Shown in pieces: positions 22,511 to 35,211 of a DNA stretch of 64,000 nt. The notes beneath the pieces are model-generated. The model was not told where the DNA came from. It ran no database searches and saw only the letters and a program-made list of their open reading frames with translations. Each line of letters starts with the position of its first letter. Position 1 is the first letter of the stretch. This DNA is from Acanthococcus lagerstroemiae (lineage: Eukaryota; Arthropoda; Insecta; Hemiptera; Eriococcidae), in assembly GCA_031841125.1 (NCBI GenBank), contig CM063112.1, forward strand, positions 15,712,603 to 15,776,602. The letters run 5' to 3'. The translations under genes were made by a program, and so were the position numbers.

Positions 22511-24590
22511 CTCCTATTCCTATTTTTCCTCTCGCCTCTTCTCGGCGACGAGTCTACAGCGTCTTATTCGTCATCATCAAGTAAATATTATCACATGCAA
22601 GTGCTATATATAAACTACGACGAATCTGAACGGATGTCCTACCTGGCCGATTGAGGGAGGAAAATTTGAGTGAGTCATGAGAATGAGAAAAAGAACGTTG
22701 TTTTGAAAAGATCACCTACCGCAAGTACAGGAATGCAGGGGACAAAAGACGTTTGGTAGACGCTCGAATCGTACTACGCAGAAAATAGCCAAGCAGAACG
22801 ATTTATTTTAAAATGTATTTTGGTGAAGGGAGAGTCACCACACATGTTACATATGTTCTAAATGAAATGAAAACTTTATTTGCGTCTTTTTTTTTTGCAC
22901 TCACTGAGCGGAGCTCGTTCCGAGGCTGTATAATAATATTTTTGAATTTTTTATGTAACTACGCGGGGAAAAAAATTATATATATGTAAAATGATAGAAA
23001 AAAAAACAACAAAAAAACAAAAAACAAAAAAACTACTACATAGAACAATTTGGAAAATGAAAATCGGATGGCCCCTTCATGTATAATTTCCTCATAATTG
23101 GCCTTCAAACTTGCGAAAATCATCATACCGTGGTAAAATTATTCTGAATGAAACTGAAATGATGATCAGATTAAGCGTTTTATTCTCGAATAATTTGAGC
23201 CAAACCCTTCATAATCGCAATAAATTGATGAAGAATGTCGGGGGGGGGGGCTATTCATAACGCTCATTGGTATTGAATGAACACCCTCGCTCGCTCATTC
23301 AGCCCCGCCCCCAACATAGGCTAGGGGAATGAGAAAATAAGTATCCAGCTTCCCTCGTGACTCAAAACGTCCATTCTTCGGAAGATGACTGATTTCACTA
23401 CTTCTCTTTGTAGACGTTATTTTTATTATTCTTAACTGAAAAACTGAAATCCATGAACTTACTTTCCATTTTAGTACGGAATATCGTCACCTACTTTTAT
23501 TTCTTATAAATTAGTAATGAACTGGTAACGAGTCCTATCTTTCCAGAAATTATTTAAATTCTCGTATGATGGGTGATAAAAAATGATGCTGATTCACATT
23601 TCCTCATTGCTTCAGTAAATGAAAAGGGGGAATTTTGATAAAAATATTGATCTGATCACTTCCAGGAAGGAGTTGGAAAGCGTAGAATTTTCAAAAAATA
23701 ACTAAATGCGTAATATCCTGTGGCAGATGGATCTGCAGATAGGTTTAATTTATCGAAATCTGTTTATCATACAGTAGCGTCGAAGTTTTTTATTTATTTA
23801 TTATTTTTAATATTCCTTGTCAGAAATATTACGAATTGGAGAGGTCAAACCGAAGCGGAAAAAAGTACTTCTGCTGCTACTACTTCTTTTTCTCATTTTT
23901 CAGAGGGGAGGGGTACAAACGATACTGTGTACCATCCCCTCACAAAATGATGTTGGACTACCATTTTTCAGACCTTGGAAAAGTTCTGTTTGACTAATGA
24001 AATCAAGCATCTACTTTTGTTTGAACATAGTCCAGTCGAATTAAGTAAAAGAAAGGCCGAACCTATACGTAACGTACATGAATTTTTTTAATTATTATTA
24101 CATGCTATTATTATTCCTCGAAATATGCCTCGGAATAACCGAAAATATCCCCGACTTGTAATGCTAAGCCTCTAAAATTAGTTTTTCGTGTTTTTCTCAA
24201 AATTTCAATGTCTTAGGCCAATGATGGTTGAATGATAAAAAAATGTTCTCCGTGACAGAATTATGACACCTGAGGTATGTTCCCGTCAACCTTAGCCCCA
24301 GAACGAGTAGGGGCGTTCAAACAGACTTTGTACACCTCCACACATTAACACAAGCTTTAATGACAGAGAATTAGCATTTTTTGACATTTTATGGTTTCAC
24401 CGACTACACGGCGAACAGAAAGGATGCAAACCACTTCCGGTCTCGTGTATACGTATCCCTGTCTACCCATCTTCATAATTTTTGCAACTTCCCACCCCCT
24501 TCTCTTGGATACCACAATTTGAAGTCTGGGGTTTTCTGTGTCTTTCAGTATCATCAGTGAATTTTTATATACCAACTTTTTACCCCTGTT
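22511..24590. other. Non-coding stretch with one possible exon relic
   Basis: Around 22633-22670 a short segment (TCCTACCTGGCCGATTGAGG) resembles the start of the lipid-transfer-like exon at 114. A G-run lies at 23240-23250. No gene is evident. Confidence 0.35.
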
Positions 24591-24594
24591 ATTG

Positions 24595-24720
24595 GCACGA
24601 ATCATTGAACCATCCTGTTTACCGATGCGATACTCGTGAGGGTTGTTTCCGGGGATAAGGGAACGGTGTCTCGGGAGCCAGTTTGACTTGCGTGCGTCGC
24701 CATGCACTCCGCCAAGATCG
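24595..24720 (-). repeat. GC-rich dispersed repeat, copy 2
   Basis: On the minus strand it has GCATGGCGACGCACGCAAG, then GAGACACCG, CCCCGGAAACAACCCTC and CGAGTATCGCATCGG. These match in order the plus-strand copy at 59360-59490. Confidence 0.6.
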
Positions 24721-25173
24721 GGGGTAGGGGTTCAAAGTCACAGCATTGGATTTCGATATTAGTCCAAAAATCCCCCGGGTTGGTCGAAAATGAGACTCTC
24801 AAGTATTTATTAACGGTATTGTGAACTTCAGTCAAAAAAAAAGTACTAGCGGTAAATCAAAAATTATGGTACTTACGAGGGGGCGAGAGCTCAAAACTTT
24901 CGTGAAATGCAATATGGATGCCGTTTTACCATTTTCAAATGTCGTGGAATACGTGCCTAATAACAATGCGCCCATAATTTACAAATTATGATACTAAGAG
25001 TGGTTAGGGGGTGGGGTCTTCACACTTTCATGAAATGCAATGTGGACTCCGTTTAATTGGATTAAAGGGTGGTTGAATTCATTTTTGGTAATGGTTCGCC
25101 CCGAATAGGCAAATGTCTGTAGCTAGGAAAGAGCGGAGGCTCAACATTCTTATTTAATGCAACATGGATGTAG

Positions 25174-25340
25174 ATTGGAGAGAGGGGAGAAGTGTGTTTC
25201 AACCCCTACACCTCTCTATAGTTTTGTCCCTGCTTACAAAACTATAGGGAGGTGTAGGAACACATGGATGCAATTTTGTAAACAGGGACAAAGCTATAGG
25301 GGGTGTAGGGATTGAAACACACCTCTACCCCCTCTCCAAT
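25174..25340. repeat. Long imperfect hairpin
   Basis: Arms 25174-25232 and 25283-25340 are inverted copies of about 58 nt (GTGTGTTTCAACCCCTACAC against GTGTAGGGATTGAAACACAC). The 50-nt loop holds a further partial copy of the arm (CTATAGGGAGGTGTAGG). Confidence 0.75.
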
Positions 25341-25603
25341 AATTTGGCAGTCGGCAAATTTTGAAACTGTTCATTTTTTATAAATGTTTGTTTGTTTATT
25401 AATTATTTTTTTGTCAATTAAAAAATATTTTTATTAAGAAATTGGCAAATTCTTTGATCAAAAAAATATTAATCGGTACATTTTTTTCTCCACGTTCCCA
25501 AACTGAAAGTCAAATTTCGTTTCGGAAAATGGAGTACCATGGACTCCTTTCAGAGACTAGTCAGTCAAAAGCCGTAGGTTTCAAGAGCTGAGTATCGAAT
25601 GTT

Positions 25604-26531
25604 AGGGGAGACCGGGGTTAGTTGTCACAATTCTTAGAAACTTCAAAATTCTAAAAAAAACTATTGGACCGAAAAACTCCAAATTAGGCTCAAATTGTAG
25701 CTACAACCCTTGGCTACAAAATGACGTATAACGATAAAATCTTTCATACGGTAGGCCTCAAACATTTTCAAACGCGGCTAAATTTTTTTGTGACAACTTG
25801 CGCCATATCCGGGTAAGTTGTCACACATGATGGGGTAAATTGTCTCGTGCTCAGAATGTGCATAAACTATAGGACCGAAAAACTTGAAATTAGGCTTAAA
25901 TTGTAGCTACAAACGTTGGATACAATATGGCGTATAACAAATACAAAAATTTTTCATACGGTTGGCCCCAAATATTCTTAAGCGCGGCTACTCTTTTTGT
26001 GACAACTTGCCCCATACCCGGGTAGGTTGTCATACATGATGGGGTAAGTCTTGTGCTAAAAACAGGCTAAAAATATGCTGAAATGTCTTACGAACGTATC
26101 TTTGTACCATTTTCTAAAAACATGTAACAAAATTCGCATTAATTGATAATTTTTGTAACGGGACAACTTACTCCGGATTGAGGGGGTTTAGAAAGTGCAA
26201 TGGGGGGGGGGAGAGATAAATGTAATTTTAGGTTTTAATACACCCAAAGATAGCTGAAGAAATTCTACTTACCACACAGTATTTGATTTTTGCCAGTACA
26301 ATATTACAGTCATGAGAGTGAACTTCTTGTTTATAAAACGTGACTTTTTGCTAAATTTTTTGTTATCTAAAAATCAAACCACAATTAATCAGGTCGGTTC
26401 CATAATCGCGAGGTTTACCAGGTGTGGTTAAAGTGTTGGTACATTATGGAGATTTGAAAAAGCACCTTTTACTTGGTAGTTATAAAGGTTGAGACAACTT
26501 ATCTCGCGGACAACCAGCCCCGGTCTCCCCT
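25604..26531. mobile_element. 928-bp DNA transposon with AGGGGAGACCGGGG ends
   Basis: The termini AGGGGAGACCGGGG and CCCCGGTCTCCCCT are perfect inverse copies, followed inside by GTTGTC/GACAAC. Within are two tandem copies of a roughly 206-bp unit (starting near 25659 and 25865), each ending with GTTGTCA-ACATGATGGGGTAA. No transposase frame. No clear target-site duplication was found, so the superfamily is open. Confidence 0.75.
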
Positions 26532-29500
26532 ATCTGAACTGTTGAAACTGAGCTGAAATATGGAGGACATTTCGAAAATGTGAAAGTTGGCAACAAACGC
26601 TGAATTTCGAATTTCAACGACTATCGTTTCTTACTAGATTCTCTGTTTGACTTAGAGCTTGCAATTTGAGAAAGTGGAACATTTTATTAAAATTAAAACT
26701 TGAAAGCAAAAAACTAATTTTCCAGTGTCACAAACTGAATCCGATAGCAAGGTTCTGTCGTTTGATTTACGGACTTCGGTCTTGGTGAATATAGGAGGGA
26801 AATTTAGTCTGGGACAAAAGTCAAAATTCCATGTTTTTCCCATAAGAACGAAAGGGAGTTGTGGCACGGATCCTCCTAATCCGATCGATCTGAAACTTTG
26901 TAGTTTTTTGTTTTTTTTAATTGTATTGGAACCAGTTTAAGAGACGAATCAGAGGAAATTCAGAAAACAATATCACCAAGAATAAATAACGGCATATATG
27001 TGTGTGCTGGGGAGATAAGGTTCAAGTCTGCATTTGCAGGGACAAAACGGTGGAGGGGAAGGGGGGGTAAACATCCCCAGTAATTTGGCAGTTGGCCAAG
27101 TTTGAAACTGTTCATTTGAATTTTTCATTTTCTAAGAACGTTTGTTTGTTGTTGTTTTCTTTCCCCAATTAAAAAATTATTTGATTAAAAAATCCGCAAA
27201 TTTTCAATTTTTTTTTTAAATTTTGTCGGCGAATTTTTAGTTTTCAAAGAATCCCTCCCCCCCCCCAATCTGAAAGTCAAGTTTTGTCTAGTTTCAAGGG
27301 TCGCTGAATGGTTGGGTGTAGGCTCAGATTTTTGGCAAAACGCAGTATCATTGTATGGATATTGTTTCATAGTTTATTAGGTTCGCCAAATTCGATTTTG
27401 ATCCCAGGTTTGGGAGGAGGTTTCGGTAGTTCATCACATTTCTTAGGTTCTCCCGGTCGCTGAAATCAGTTTCAGTATTTATTATATCGTACCTCGAAGA
27501 CTGTGGCGGGTAGGGGGGGGGGTAATCGCTGATCCCTTTCCGTACTGGCTTGATTGACATGAAAAAATTGTGCGAAACCACCATTCTTATTCACTAAGAG
27601 AGTGAACAGAAACCAGACGGATGGAAATATGAAGCATGCTGGTGGATATTAGAATTAAAATACGGTTTTTTTCTGGAAGCCCATTGTTCTTCCTTGAAAT
27701 TGTGTGAGCTCAAACTAACACTTAATCTAACAAGTAGCACATCTCAGATTCTGTCTATTAGGTATAGCAAATTTGGCATTAGTTTTCCACATGCTAATGC
27801 CCCTCTACGTGCCACAATTTTCAAAGTAGGGTGTAATCAGTATTGAAACTACTGAATTCAGTGACACCGAAAACCTGTATTTCATTAAAATTTCTAGCGC
27901 CCCTCATCCCTCACCCCTCTTTCGCTTTTCTTGCTGCAGTATTGCTCGGTGTTGCGAAACTTTATTCTGAACATTCTAATCCGGGGCTGGTTTTAAGTAC
28001 ATTGCCGCCCTGGGATGGAATATTTTTGCTGCTTTATTTTTTTTACATCCCCCTCCCGGAAACGTTTTTTTGGGCCGCCAATTCTGCCACCCTAAAATTT
28101 GACCGTTTGAGCTGCAGCCCACCAGTCAGCCCGTATGGTAAAATCCGGCTCTATTCTAACCCTCAGGTGATATAATTATCGGGATGATATAAATTTTAAG
28201 TCAGACTGAGCGTCTATAAGTTCTTTGAATTTGAGATAAGTTTTACGATATGTGAAAATTTGATCACAGTGGAGGGAAACCATTCTAAGGTATCCATTTA
28301 GAGAAAAATAATAGTTATTTTCATATTATTCTTGAGGCTTTGATTTCGAATATCGAGTCAATTTTTGATGTATTAGAAATTGTGGACACGACCAGGTGGC
28401 GATTCTGAGTTTTCAACTCTTTTAAGATTTTCATTTTAACTGCGGGGTCCTGAATACAAGTAATTAAGTAGGTTATGTGTCGATATTTTAAGAACTGTGG
28501 ATACAAGAGGAGGATTTGAAGTTTACAAGTAAAATAAAAATAATTTTGTTATTTTTGAGTGCCGAATATTCAAATAATATTTAGTTAATTCTCAGTATTT
28601 TAGAAACTGTGGTGACAGGATGGCGGGTTAGTACACTCTTCTCAGTTCTATCCTACTTTCAATTAGTGCGTTTTATTTTTCGATAATTGAAGTTGTGAAT
28701 TCTGATACTACATTGTTTTAAGATACACTGGACGCTTATCACCTGTTATGTTTCAAATCGCTGCCAAATGAGATTGATTTTCGTGGACTTTTTCCCTAGA
28801 TGATATCGATTATTGCGTAACCAGGTGTGATGATCTGATTTCTGGTTGAATGAAAATACTAAAAATTTATCAAGTTTTCTAAATTCTTGAAACTAAAACT
28901 ATAATAGCATTCGTGTATCATTTAAAATTTCAAATAACGCTGCTAATGATTAATTGTAGAGACATTGTTTCTCGTTAGAATTTCTTGGGCTAAGGAAATG
29001 CAATGGTCGCTAAAGTTTTTTATTGTGTGAGGTAGCATGGCGAGAAAATTATCGTACAATCAGCAGGTGGTCCAATTATTTTCAAACTAACCTGTGAAGT
29101 AGTCCTCATCACCCAGTGTCATCAAGGAAGTAGCTCATTTACAGAGATTTTTCACAACTTTATTGTAAAGGAGTCAGACTTGAGATAGAATTTAATCCCC
29201 CGATTTGTCACTGAAAAAACGAATCATTATAAATTTTCAAGTTGACACTTGACAGGATTTGGACTGTAAACCACTTTTAACATGATTCGATGGTTCATTT
29301 TAGATTAATTTTATCCAATTAGATTTTTTCATTTAGTGAGACAAGATCAGGAAAGAATTCTTCAGACTCGATCGCTAATTAGGTCGTATTCTCGTATACA
29401 TGAGAACTAGTTTACACTTTACAATAATACCAAAAGATTTTTCTGGTTTCATTGTAATTGGACACTGGACAGGTGCTCGCAGTTGTTTTGGGTGGAGGAT

Positions 29501-30600
29501 GTTTTACAGTAAAATTAAAAATTCACTATAAAGTTTTCAAAACACAACATTTTAATATTATTATATTTTTTTACTTTTGTTGATATTCTGTCACAGAACA
29601 TATTATATGACCTGACTCATAGCAATGAAAAGTAATAGTGTCATTTTCCACCATCAGATTGCGCTATAAACAGACGAAATATTAAAGTGGGCGTATAGGT
29701 ATAGGACACAGGGGGATATTCAGTGTCCTTACCTTATCGGTTCTATTTTTAGTATTTGTGCATTCTAGACTGATGCATATATCATCATTATTATTGAGTT
29801 TCCAGTCAATGCCGTCCTGATTGACTGGACTTAAAATAACCGCGATTTAAAATCTGTTTGATGTTACCTTCTTGGTTTCTATAGTGATTCCTAATCAATC
29901 AGAAAGCAACATTTAAACAAAATGGCTGCCCCAGTGCATGGATTTCCACTGACGATAGGGGTGGTGATCTAGAATCGAGCAGACAGTTGCGGAATCGCCA
30001 CAATAGCAGTCTGTCAAGAATGGTACTTAGAGGTTTTAAAATTGAGGCGATTTCGCATTTCCTCTCGTCAATCGAGTTCTGACACACAACAGTCGTGGAT
30101 TTTCTTCCCCATCCGGTGTGTCAATAATCATGTCAATTTTTACAACTGTCTTTTATTATGGCCCAATACTTGTTGACATTGTAATCAAATCTTACAGAAT
30201 AACTAACCATGATACGTCAATGATAAAATCAACTGTTCTTCATTTTCCTAAAAATCTTTATGTCATCCTCATCTGGAACAAACTTGCTTCGTGACTTTTT
30301 TTCTCACCATGAAGGTTTAACAGTTGTGGATACCTATATGTACTTCAATACTGTCCATATAAGTGTGTAAAATCAGCTTTGTCAGTCTTAACTCCCTGGC
30401 TACTTAAAACTTTCCAATTATGGTTCGTGAAAAACCTATGCTGAACTAAGTCATCAAGTGTCATTGTAAGTACGTTTTTTCCTTCTCTTGAAAAATTGGT
30501 TTCCTGCCTGAAGCAAGCTTGTTTCCGTCGATAACGATATCCCTCATCTTCTCAGCCTTGTCATACAAATACTCCGCAGTCAAATACCTTGTCTGAGAAA
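26532..30600. other. 4-kb stretch without a gene
   Basis: A segment at 27040-27290 resembles 25330-25520 (AATTTGGCAGT, TTTGAAACTGTTCATTT, GAAAGTCAA). There are G-runs near 27066 and C-runs near 27256. Short open frames exist on both strands but show no domain, splice context or similarity to the receptor exons. AATAAA on the minus strand at 30152-30157 could serve receptor C. Confidence 0.4.
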
Positions 30601-30601
30601 G

Positions 30602-32766
30602 TCATTTTGTTCCACTTTCGCTGAGAAAACGTTCCTTTTTACACATCAGCAGTGACTTAAGTACCATGTGAAACCGACTGTACATCATGTAGTAGACAAC
30701 AAAATTGAAACTGGAAGTTGTTACAACTATCAAGTCATTGAGATTGGCCAGTCGTGAATAATAATCTTCGTAGAATTTTCGGCCATTGCTGCTCAAATAT
30801 GGAATTAATATTAGAATCCCTTGAGGAATTTCAGTTAATAGGAACATGAACAATGTGACTAACAGTATTCTCGTGGTACGACGATGTCGATGGTTCATTT
30901 TCTTTCCATTTTTAGTACTTCCTAATATTAGAGTCGGATCGGTTTTTCTGCTTCGTTTCAGCTCGTAAAGTAATCTAGCAAAACAAAGAAACAGAACAAG
31001 TTTTAAGTCAGTACCAATACATGATTCTAGCATAGTCTCTTAATTCTGTATAACAATCAGTGTATACAAGCACTAAAGTAGATAGGCAGCCGTAAGATAG
31101 TAGACTCGCAATTTGACTTGCAAAATTATTTTTTATCAGGTTTAGCGCTCCTGAATTTGCTATATCGATACCTTTGAGGGAAAAGGGCCAATCTGCTTTT
31201 ATTCTCGTAGGACCAATTACAATGAGGTTCAGAATAGAAAAGTCTAAAAGTGCCAATCTACTAGGGCCAAACTGAAATTCGGTCCAAAATACATAAGGGC
31301 CAATCTGATCGTATTTACATTATTTTAAATCTCAGAACAATGTTTTAACATCTAATTATTTTCCCTGTTGTGGTATATAATTATCGGTAAATTTTGTGTT
31401 TCTCAAAAGACAACACTGAATTTTCCATATTTATCTTTATCAATACATTATGTTTGAAATTTGTCAAAGAAAAAGTGCTACCCCTACCTTCTGATCAATT
31501 AAACCAGGTGCCAAACTACCGAATTTGGGAATACTTTCAGAAGTCTCATCTGAGCCTTTCTCAGGAAACTAGCAGTCTGTCTCAATCGAGCTACCTATTA
31601 AGAGTGGACTCATTTCTCGAATCAGAACATGTGCGAATTTTTCAGTCATTTCATTCTGCTTGTGTCACTGTGCCATCAGAACATAAACAAGGACTCTATA
31701 CAAAAACAGGTAAGGATGGTCGTCATTTTCTTACCAGTTTGTTCCGTGAAACGAGAACTGGTTACGTTAAAGCCCTACACAGGGGAGAGTATAATGAGTC
31801 GCCATCTTGGCACGCACCCTGCCCGCGGATGCCGAATCCGACTATGCGGAGCGTACCGCGTAGTCAATTCGGCATCGACGGACGCGGTGTGAGCCAAAAT
31901 GGCGGCCCATTATACTTGGGTATATAGGGCTATAGATCGTGGTGTTTACTGCTCAGCCGATTTTCTTTTGATGACCGAACTGAAAAGAAAATGGCGGCTG
32001 TCTTTACCCGTACAGAGTATATAAAAAGCCTTAATAAACCACAGAACTACACTAACCTGAAGCTTATCGCTACGAGGATTATTGAAGGCAACAGGTTGAA
32101 CAGCACGCTGCAGCCAAAGAAATTATAAACATACAGCCAACGTTCTTTTATGTTCATTCTGAGTAAGAGCAACCCGATATTGGTGCCCATTGGTACATTT
32201 TTATTCTCACAAGAGCGGAACTGCTCTATTATTTTTTTCTCCGAATGCAAAACAAAACACGAGTACAAAAATGGCAAACGTTGTAGAGCACAGACTATAC
32301 AACCGACTATGACTATCCTCCGAACTGTGATCACTTCACACCAGTACATGTACCGCAACGGATTAAAAATGGCTACGTATCGGAAAACAGCCAGGGTCAT
32401 CATCAACCAGACAGAGATCATGAGTAAAACTTGAGAGACATAGAAATGCAAAATCAGTATTACTGCCCAACTGTAACTGATGCGTTCGCGATGTGAGAAG
32501 TAATCCAGATGGAAGAACATGTACCAGGTGACGGGGATGTAAGACAGACTTATTGCGAGGTCGGTGACTGCGAGTCCAGCCAGCAATGCCTTCTTTGGAA
32601 TGGCCATATCTCTGCGAGTGAAAATAATGAAGTTCAAGAGCTGACTTACTGCACCAACTGTGCAGATAAGGAGACTGGCGTACCCGTGAACATGATACTC
32701 GTACAATTCAGAGAATGTGCTCGGCCTCGCGCAGCTTACATTTAACGGCAAAGTCGATTGCTGCAT
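30602..32766 (-). CDS. Receptor C: myosuppressin/FMRFamide-receptor-like GPCR, 360 aa
   Basis: Exon 1 is 32766-32057 and exon 2 is 30974-30602. The intron 32056-30975 (1082 nt) has CAG|GTTAGT and TTTTGCTAG|A boundaries and splits an Arg codon after TM5, as in the other copies. The N-terminus has an NVS sequon (9-11). TM1 holds LLNFII, TM2 LAVTDL, the DRY position reads F-R-Y (about 128-130), TM6 ends FLLTEIPQG and TM7 has SSFNFVVYYMM. FLLTE-PQG and the NF-x-x-Y form of TM7 are hallmarks of the myosuppressin/DMSR receptor group. Cys remains in the second extracellular loop (RSCEN) but its TM3 partner is replaced. A TTTCAG acceptor lies 11 nt upstream of the ATG. The intron hosts a palindromic MITE. 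Confidence 0.9.
31779..31935. mobile_element. Palindromic MITE in the intron of receptor C
   Basis: Almost the whole element folds on itself: AGTATAAT, GCCATCTTGGC, GATGCCGAAT and GACTATGCGG are followed, after a six-base turn AGCGTA, by CCGCGTAGTC, ATTCGGCATC, GCCAAAATGGCGG and ATTATACTT. The outer ends are AGCCCTA and TAGGGCT. It is GC-rich in an AT-rich intron. A second copy lies at 33222-33385. Confidence 0.8.
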
Positions 32767-32939
32767 GTGCGTTCTTACTGAAAGTATAAATAATGCAAAT
32801 TACTAACGACGTTATGCTTGGTGGCAAATTTACTTTAGGAAAGGTATTGAGACGTCAGCGGTGCCCTGTCTTTGCAAAAGAATATGAGATTCTGAGAAAT
32901 AAGTTTTGGAAAACTGATTACTGATCAGAATACATTCAG

Positions 32940-33205
32940 TACCCGCCTGGAAATCGTGGCGCCAGTCTAATTCCGACATATGCGCCAGATATGCGTCAGA
33001 TTTTATCTCGGCTCTAGCGTAAATCGAGCACCAATCGAAAATTGTTGCTTGATTTGAACCAGGCGTCACAGTCGGGATAACTTTTTACGTCGGCCCCGAA
33101 CGGCCCAAAATTCCAACGACAGCACTTGCATGCATTTCAAATGTAAAAACGCTAACATCAACCTGGCGTTAATTCCACGCCGACCCCACGATTTCCAGGC
33201 GGGTA
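32940..33205. mobile_element. 266-bp MITE with 20-bp TIRs upstream of receptor C
   Basis: TACCCGCCTGGAAATCGTGG (32940-32959) is mirrored by CCACGATTTCCAGGCGGGTA (33186-33205). The interior is non-coding. Flanks do not show a clear duplication. It starts 174 bp beyond the ATG of receptor C, so it sits in the first intron or promoter region. Confidence 0.8.
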
Positions 33206-33221
33206 GTGAACCCGTCTTCAA

Positions 33222-33385
33222 TAGGGCATTACAAACATGAGTATAATCATCCGCCCTTTTGATTCACAGCGGGCCCGTGGATACGAATCCGACTATGCGG
33301 AGCGTACCGTATAGTCAATTTGACATCGACGGGCGCAGCGTGAATCAAAATGGCGGATGATTATACCCATGTTTACAGTGCTCTA
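33222..33385. mobile_element. Palindromic MITE, second copy
   Basis: Same family as 31779-31935: GAGTATAATCATCCGCC, GATTCACAGC, CGAATCCGACTATGCGG, turn AGCGTA, then the inverse. A direct repeat TCTTCAA (33215-33221 and 33386-33392, extendable by TAG) flanks it, as expected for a target-site duplication of 7-9 bp. It lies 16 bp from the preceding MITE. Confidence 0.8.
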
Positions 33386-33392
33386 TCTTCAA

Positions 33393-33860
33393 TAGTGAAC
33401 CCCTCTTTCGGCTAATAACAACCAAAAGCCATTGAAAAACGCAAATAGAAGTTAATAGCCTATAGAAACTAGTATTATGGCAAACAGACCACAATAACAA
33501 GACATTGAACAAGCGCTGTAGATTAAACGACCAATAGGAACACAGACATGCATATTTATGGTATTTACCTAAAATGCTATAAGGTTTTCCCCTTGGGCTG
33601 ATAGTATACTTGTTAGTCTACTTTTGGCTCATTTGAATATTTGCCAGGAGCGCCTCTTGCGCAAATATTATGTAAGTCTACGTTTGTAAGAACCTTTTGG
33701 TTGCATAACAGGGTCATTCTTTAAAAATGTTGATATTTCAGGTATGTTTTTTCATGGAGGAAAGTCGGGGATATTTGAACTTTTTTTGATGAGAGTCGTT
33801 AAGAGGCGTTCTGTATAACATATTGGTAAGATTGGGCCGACTGGCATGGCAATCAAAATG
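33393..33860. other. Non-coding, nothing recognised
   Basis: No gene, RNA or repeat could be assigned here. Confidence 0.4.
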
Positions 33861-33867
33861 ATGGATG

Positions 33868-34425
33868 CCATGACGAAGGACACATGAAAAAGTCCATGCC
33901 GAAAGACAATAGCGAACAAAAAGTGTTCTGCCGTCGATTAGGAGATTCCAAACCAAAAAATTATATAGAGAGTTGATAAAGGCATACTAACCCATTAATT
34001 AGATGTAATTATTTTTGGATGATAAACGTCTATCGTTGCATTAAGATGACCATGCCGAAGGACACTTTTTTAAATTCTTAATTTTAGACAATAATACGCG
34101 AATGCACGAGTCTCGTCACAAAAAACCGGGATTTGATATGCGAACCGTATTACTCTGATAATAATATACAATTTGCCATGAACTGCGACGAAAAAGTATT
34201 GAAACTGCTGTTTTGTGATTGGTTGAACAAGAGCCATACTGATGGACAAAAAATCGAGGGACTATTTTCAAAGCAGGCTATACTGACTCCCACCGGTGAA
34301 GATGCGATTTCAATGTTACCTTGGGATGCCTTCATCAATTTAAAGTAGCACTACATTGTCAGCTTAAAAATTTATTTGAAAAAAAAAAAAAAAAATTGTT
34401 CGAAGGACAGCCATGCCGACGGACA
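33868..34425. repeat. Dispersed CCATGCCGAAGGACA motif cluster
   Basis: Four copies of a 15-16-nt motif with one or two changes lie at 33868-33882, 33894-33908, 34049-34064 and 34410-34425. Between the last two is a 71-codon plus-strand frame (34133-34348) that is also open on the other strand and has no recognisable domain. Confidence 0.5.
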
Positions 34426-35211
34426 TTTTAGCATAATTAGTTTAATTTTGACCCGTTAAGTGGATCAAATTTTCTTCTGAAAGCTCGAAAAAGTAGAACT
34501 GAGTCATATCTATCTACAAAGAAAAACAAAATGCCTGTATCATTAATAGCTTGTGATATAACTGCTGGGGACTGAAATATCAACATTTTCGAAAAATAAC
34601 CCAACAACTGATGGCATAACAGTCGAAAAAGTTATCAAGATACTACTTTAATATTGAACAAACGAGTACCTACTTTATCAAAGAATTAGGTTGTTCTAAT
34701 TTTCTACGTTTCGACAGAACTGACTGTTTCAGAAACATGAATGACAAAACTAGTGTAAATTACTTACTTTCTACAAGCTATCGAAATGAATACATGAATA
34801 CAGAAAAAAGAAAGCTAATAGTTCACTTAAAAATAACGTTTCTTGAATATATCGTGTGATGCACGTATGCACAAATAATCGTAATAAGTTTGAGAAGAAC
34901 GAACACTTTATATGATAACTGGAGAGTGATCGAGCATATAGAGATAGTGAACTTGTGATATGATTTTATAAATATTTTGTACATTTGAGAACTAATCAGA
35001 GGACTGAGTGATTACGTTTGTGTGATTGGACTTGGGACTGTTCTTAGCCAACATTTTTTCAACGTACTGTTGATAACCTGGAAGAAAAGAAGCATTAGCC
35101 TATATTTTTCATCATTTACGATAGTAATGAATTGACACGGGATCAGTAGATAGGTCGTTTTGTTTCCGCCTCCCCAAAAAATCATACGTTTTTACATCGC
35201 TGAATGTTAAG
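34426..35211. other. Non-coding, nothing recognised
   Basis: AT-rich sequence without frame, repeat or RNA signal that I can support. Confidence 0.4.

Noticed and set aside
31394..31927. A 177-codon plus-strand open frame
   Set aside because: It lies antisense in the intron of receptor C and runs through the palindromic MITE; the frame is a by-product of that GC-rich element.
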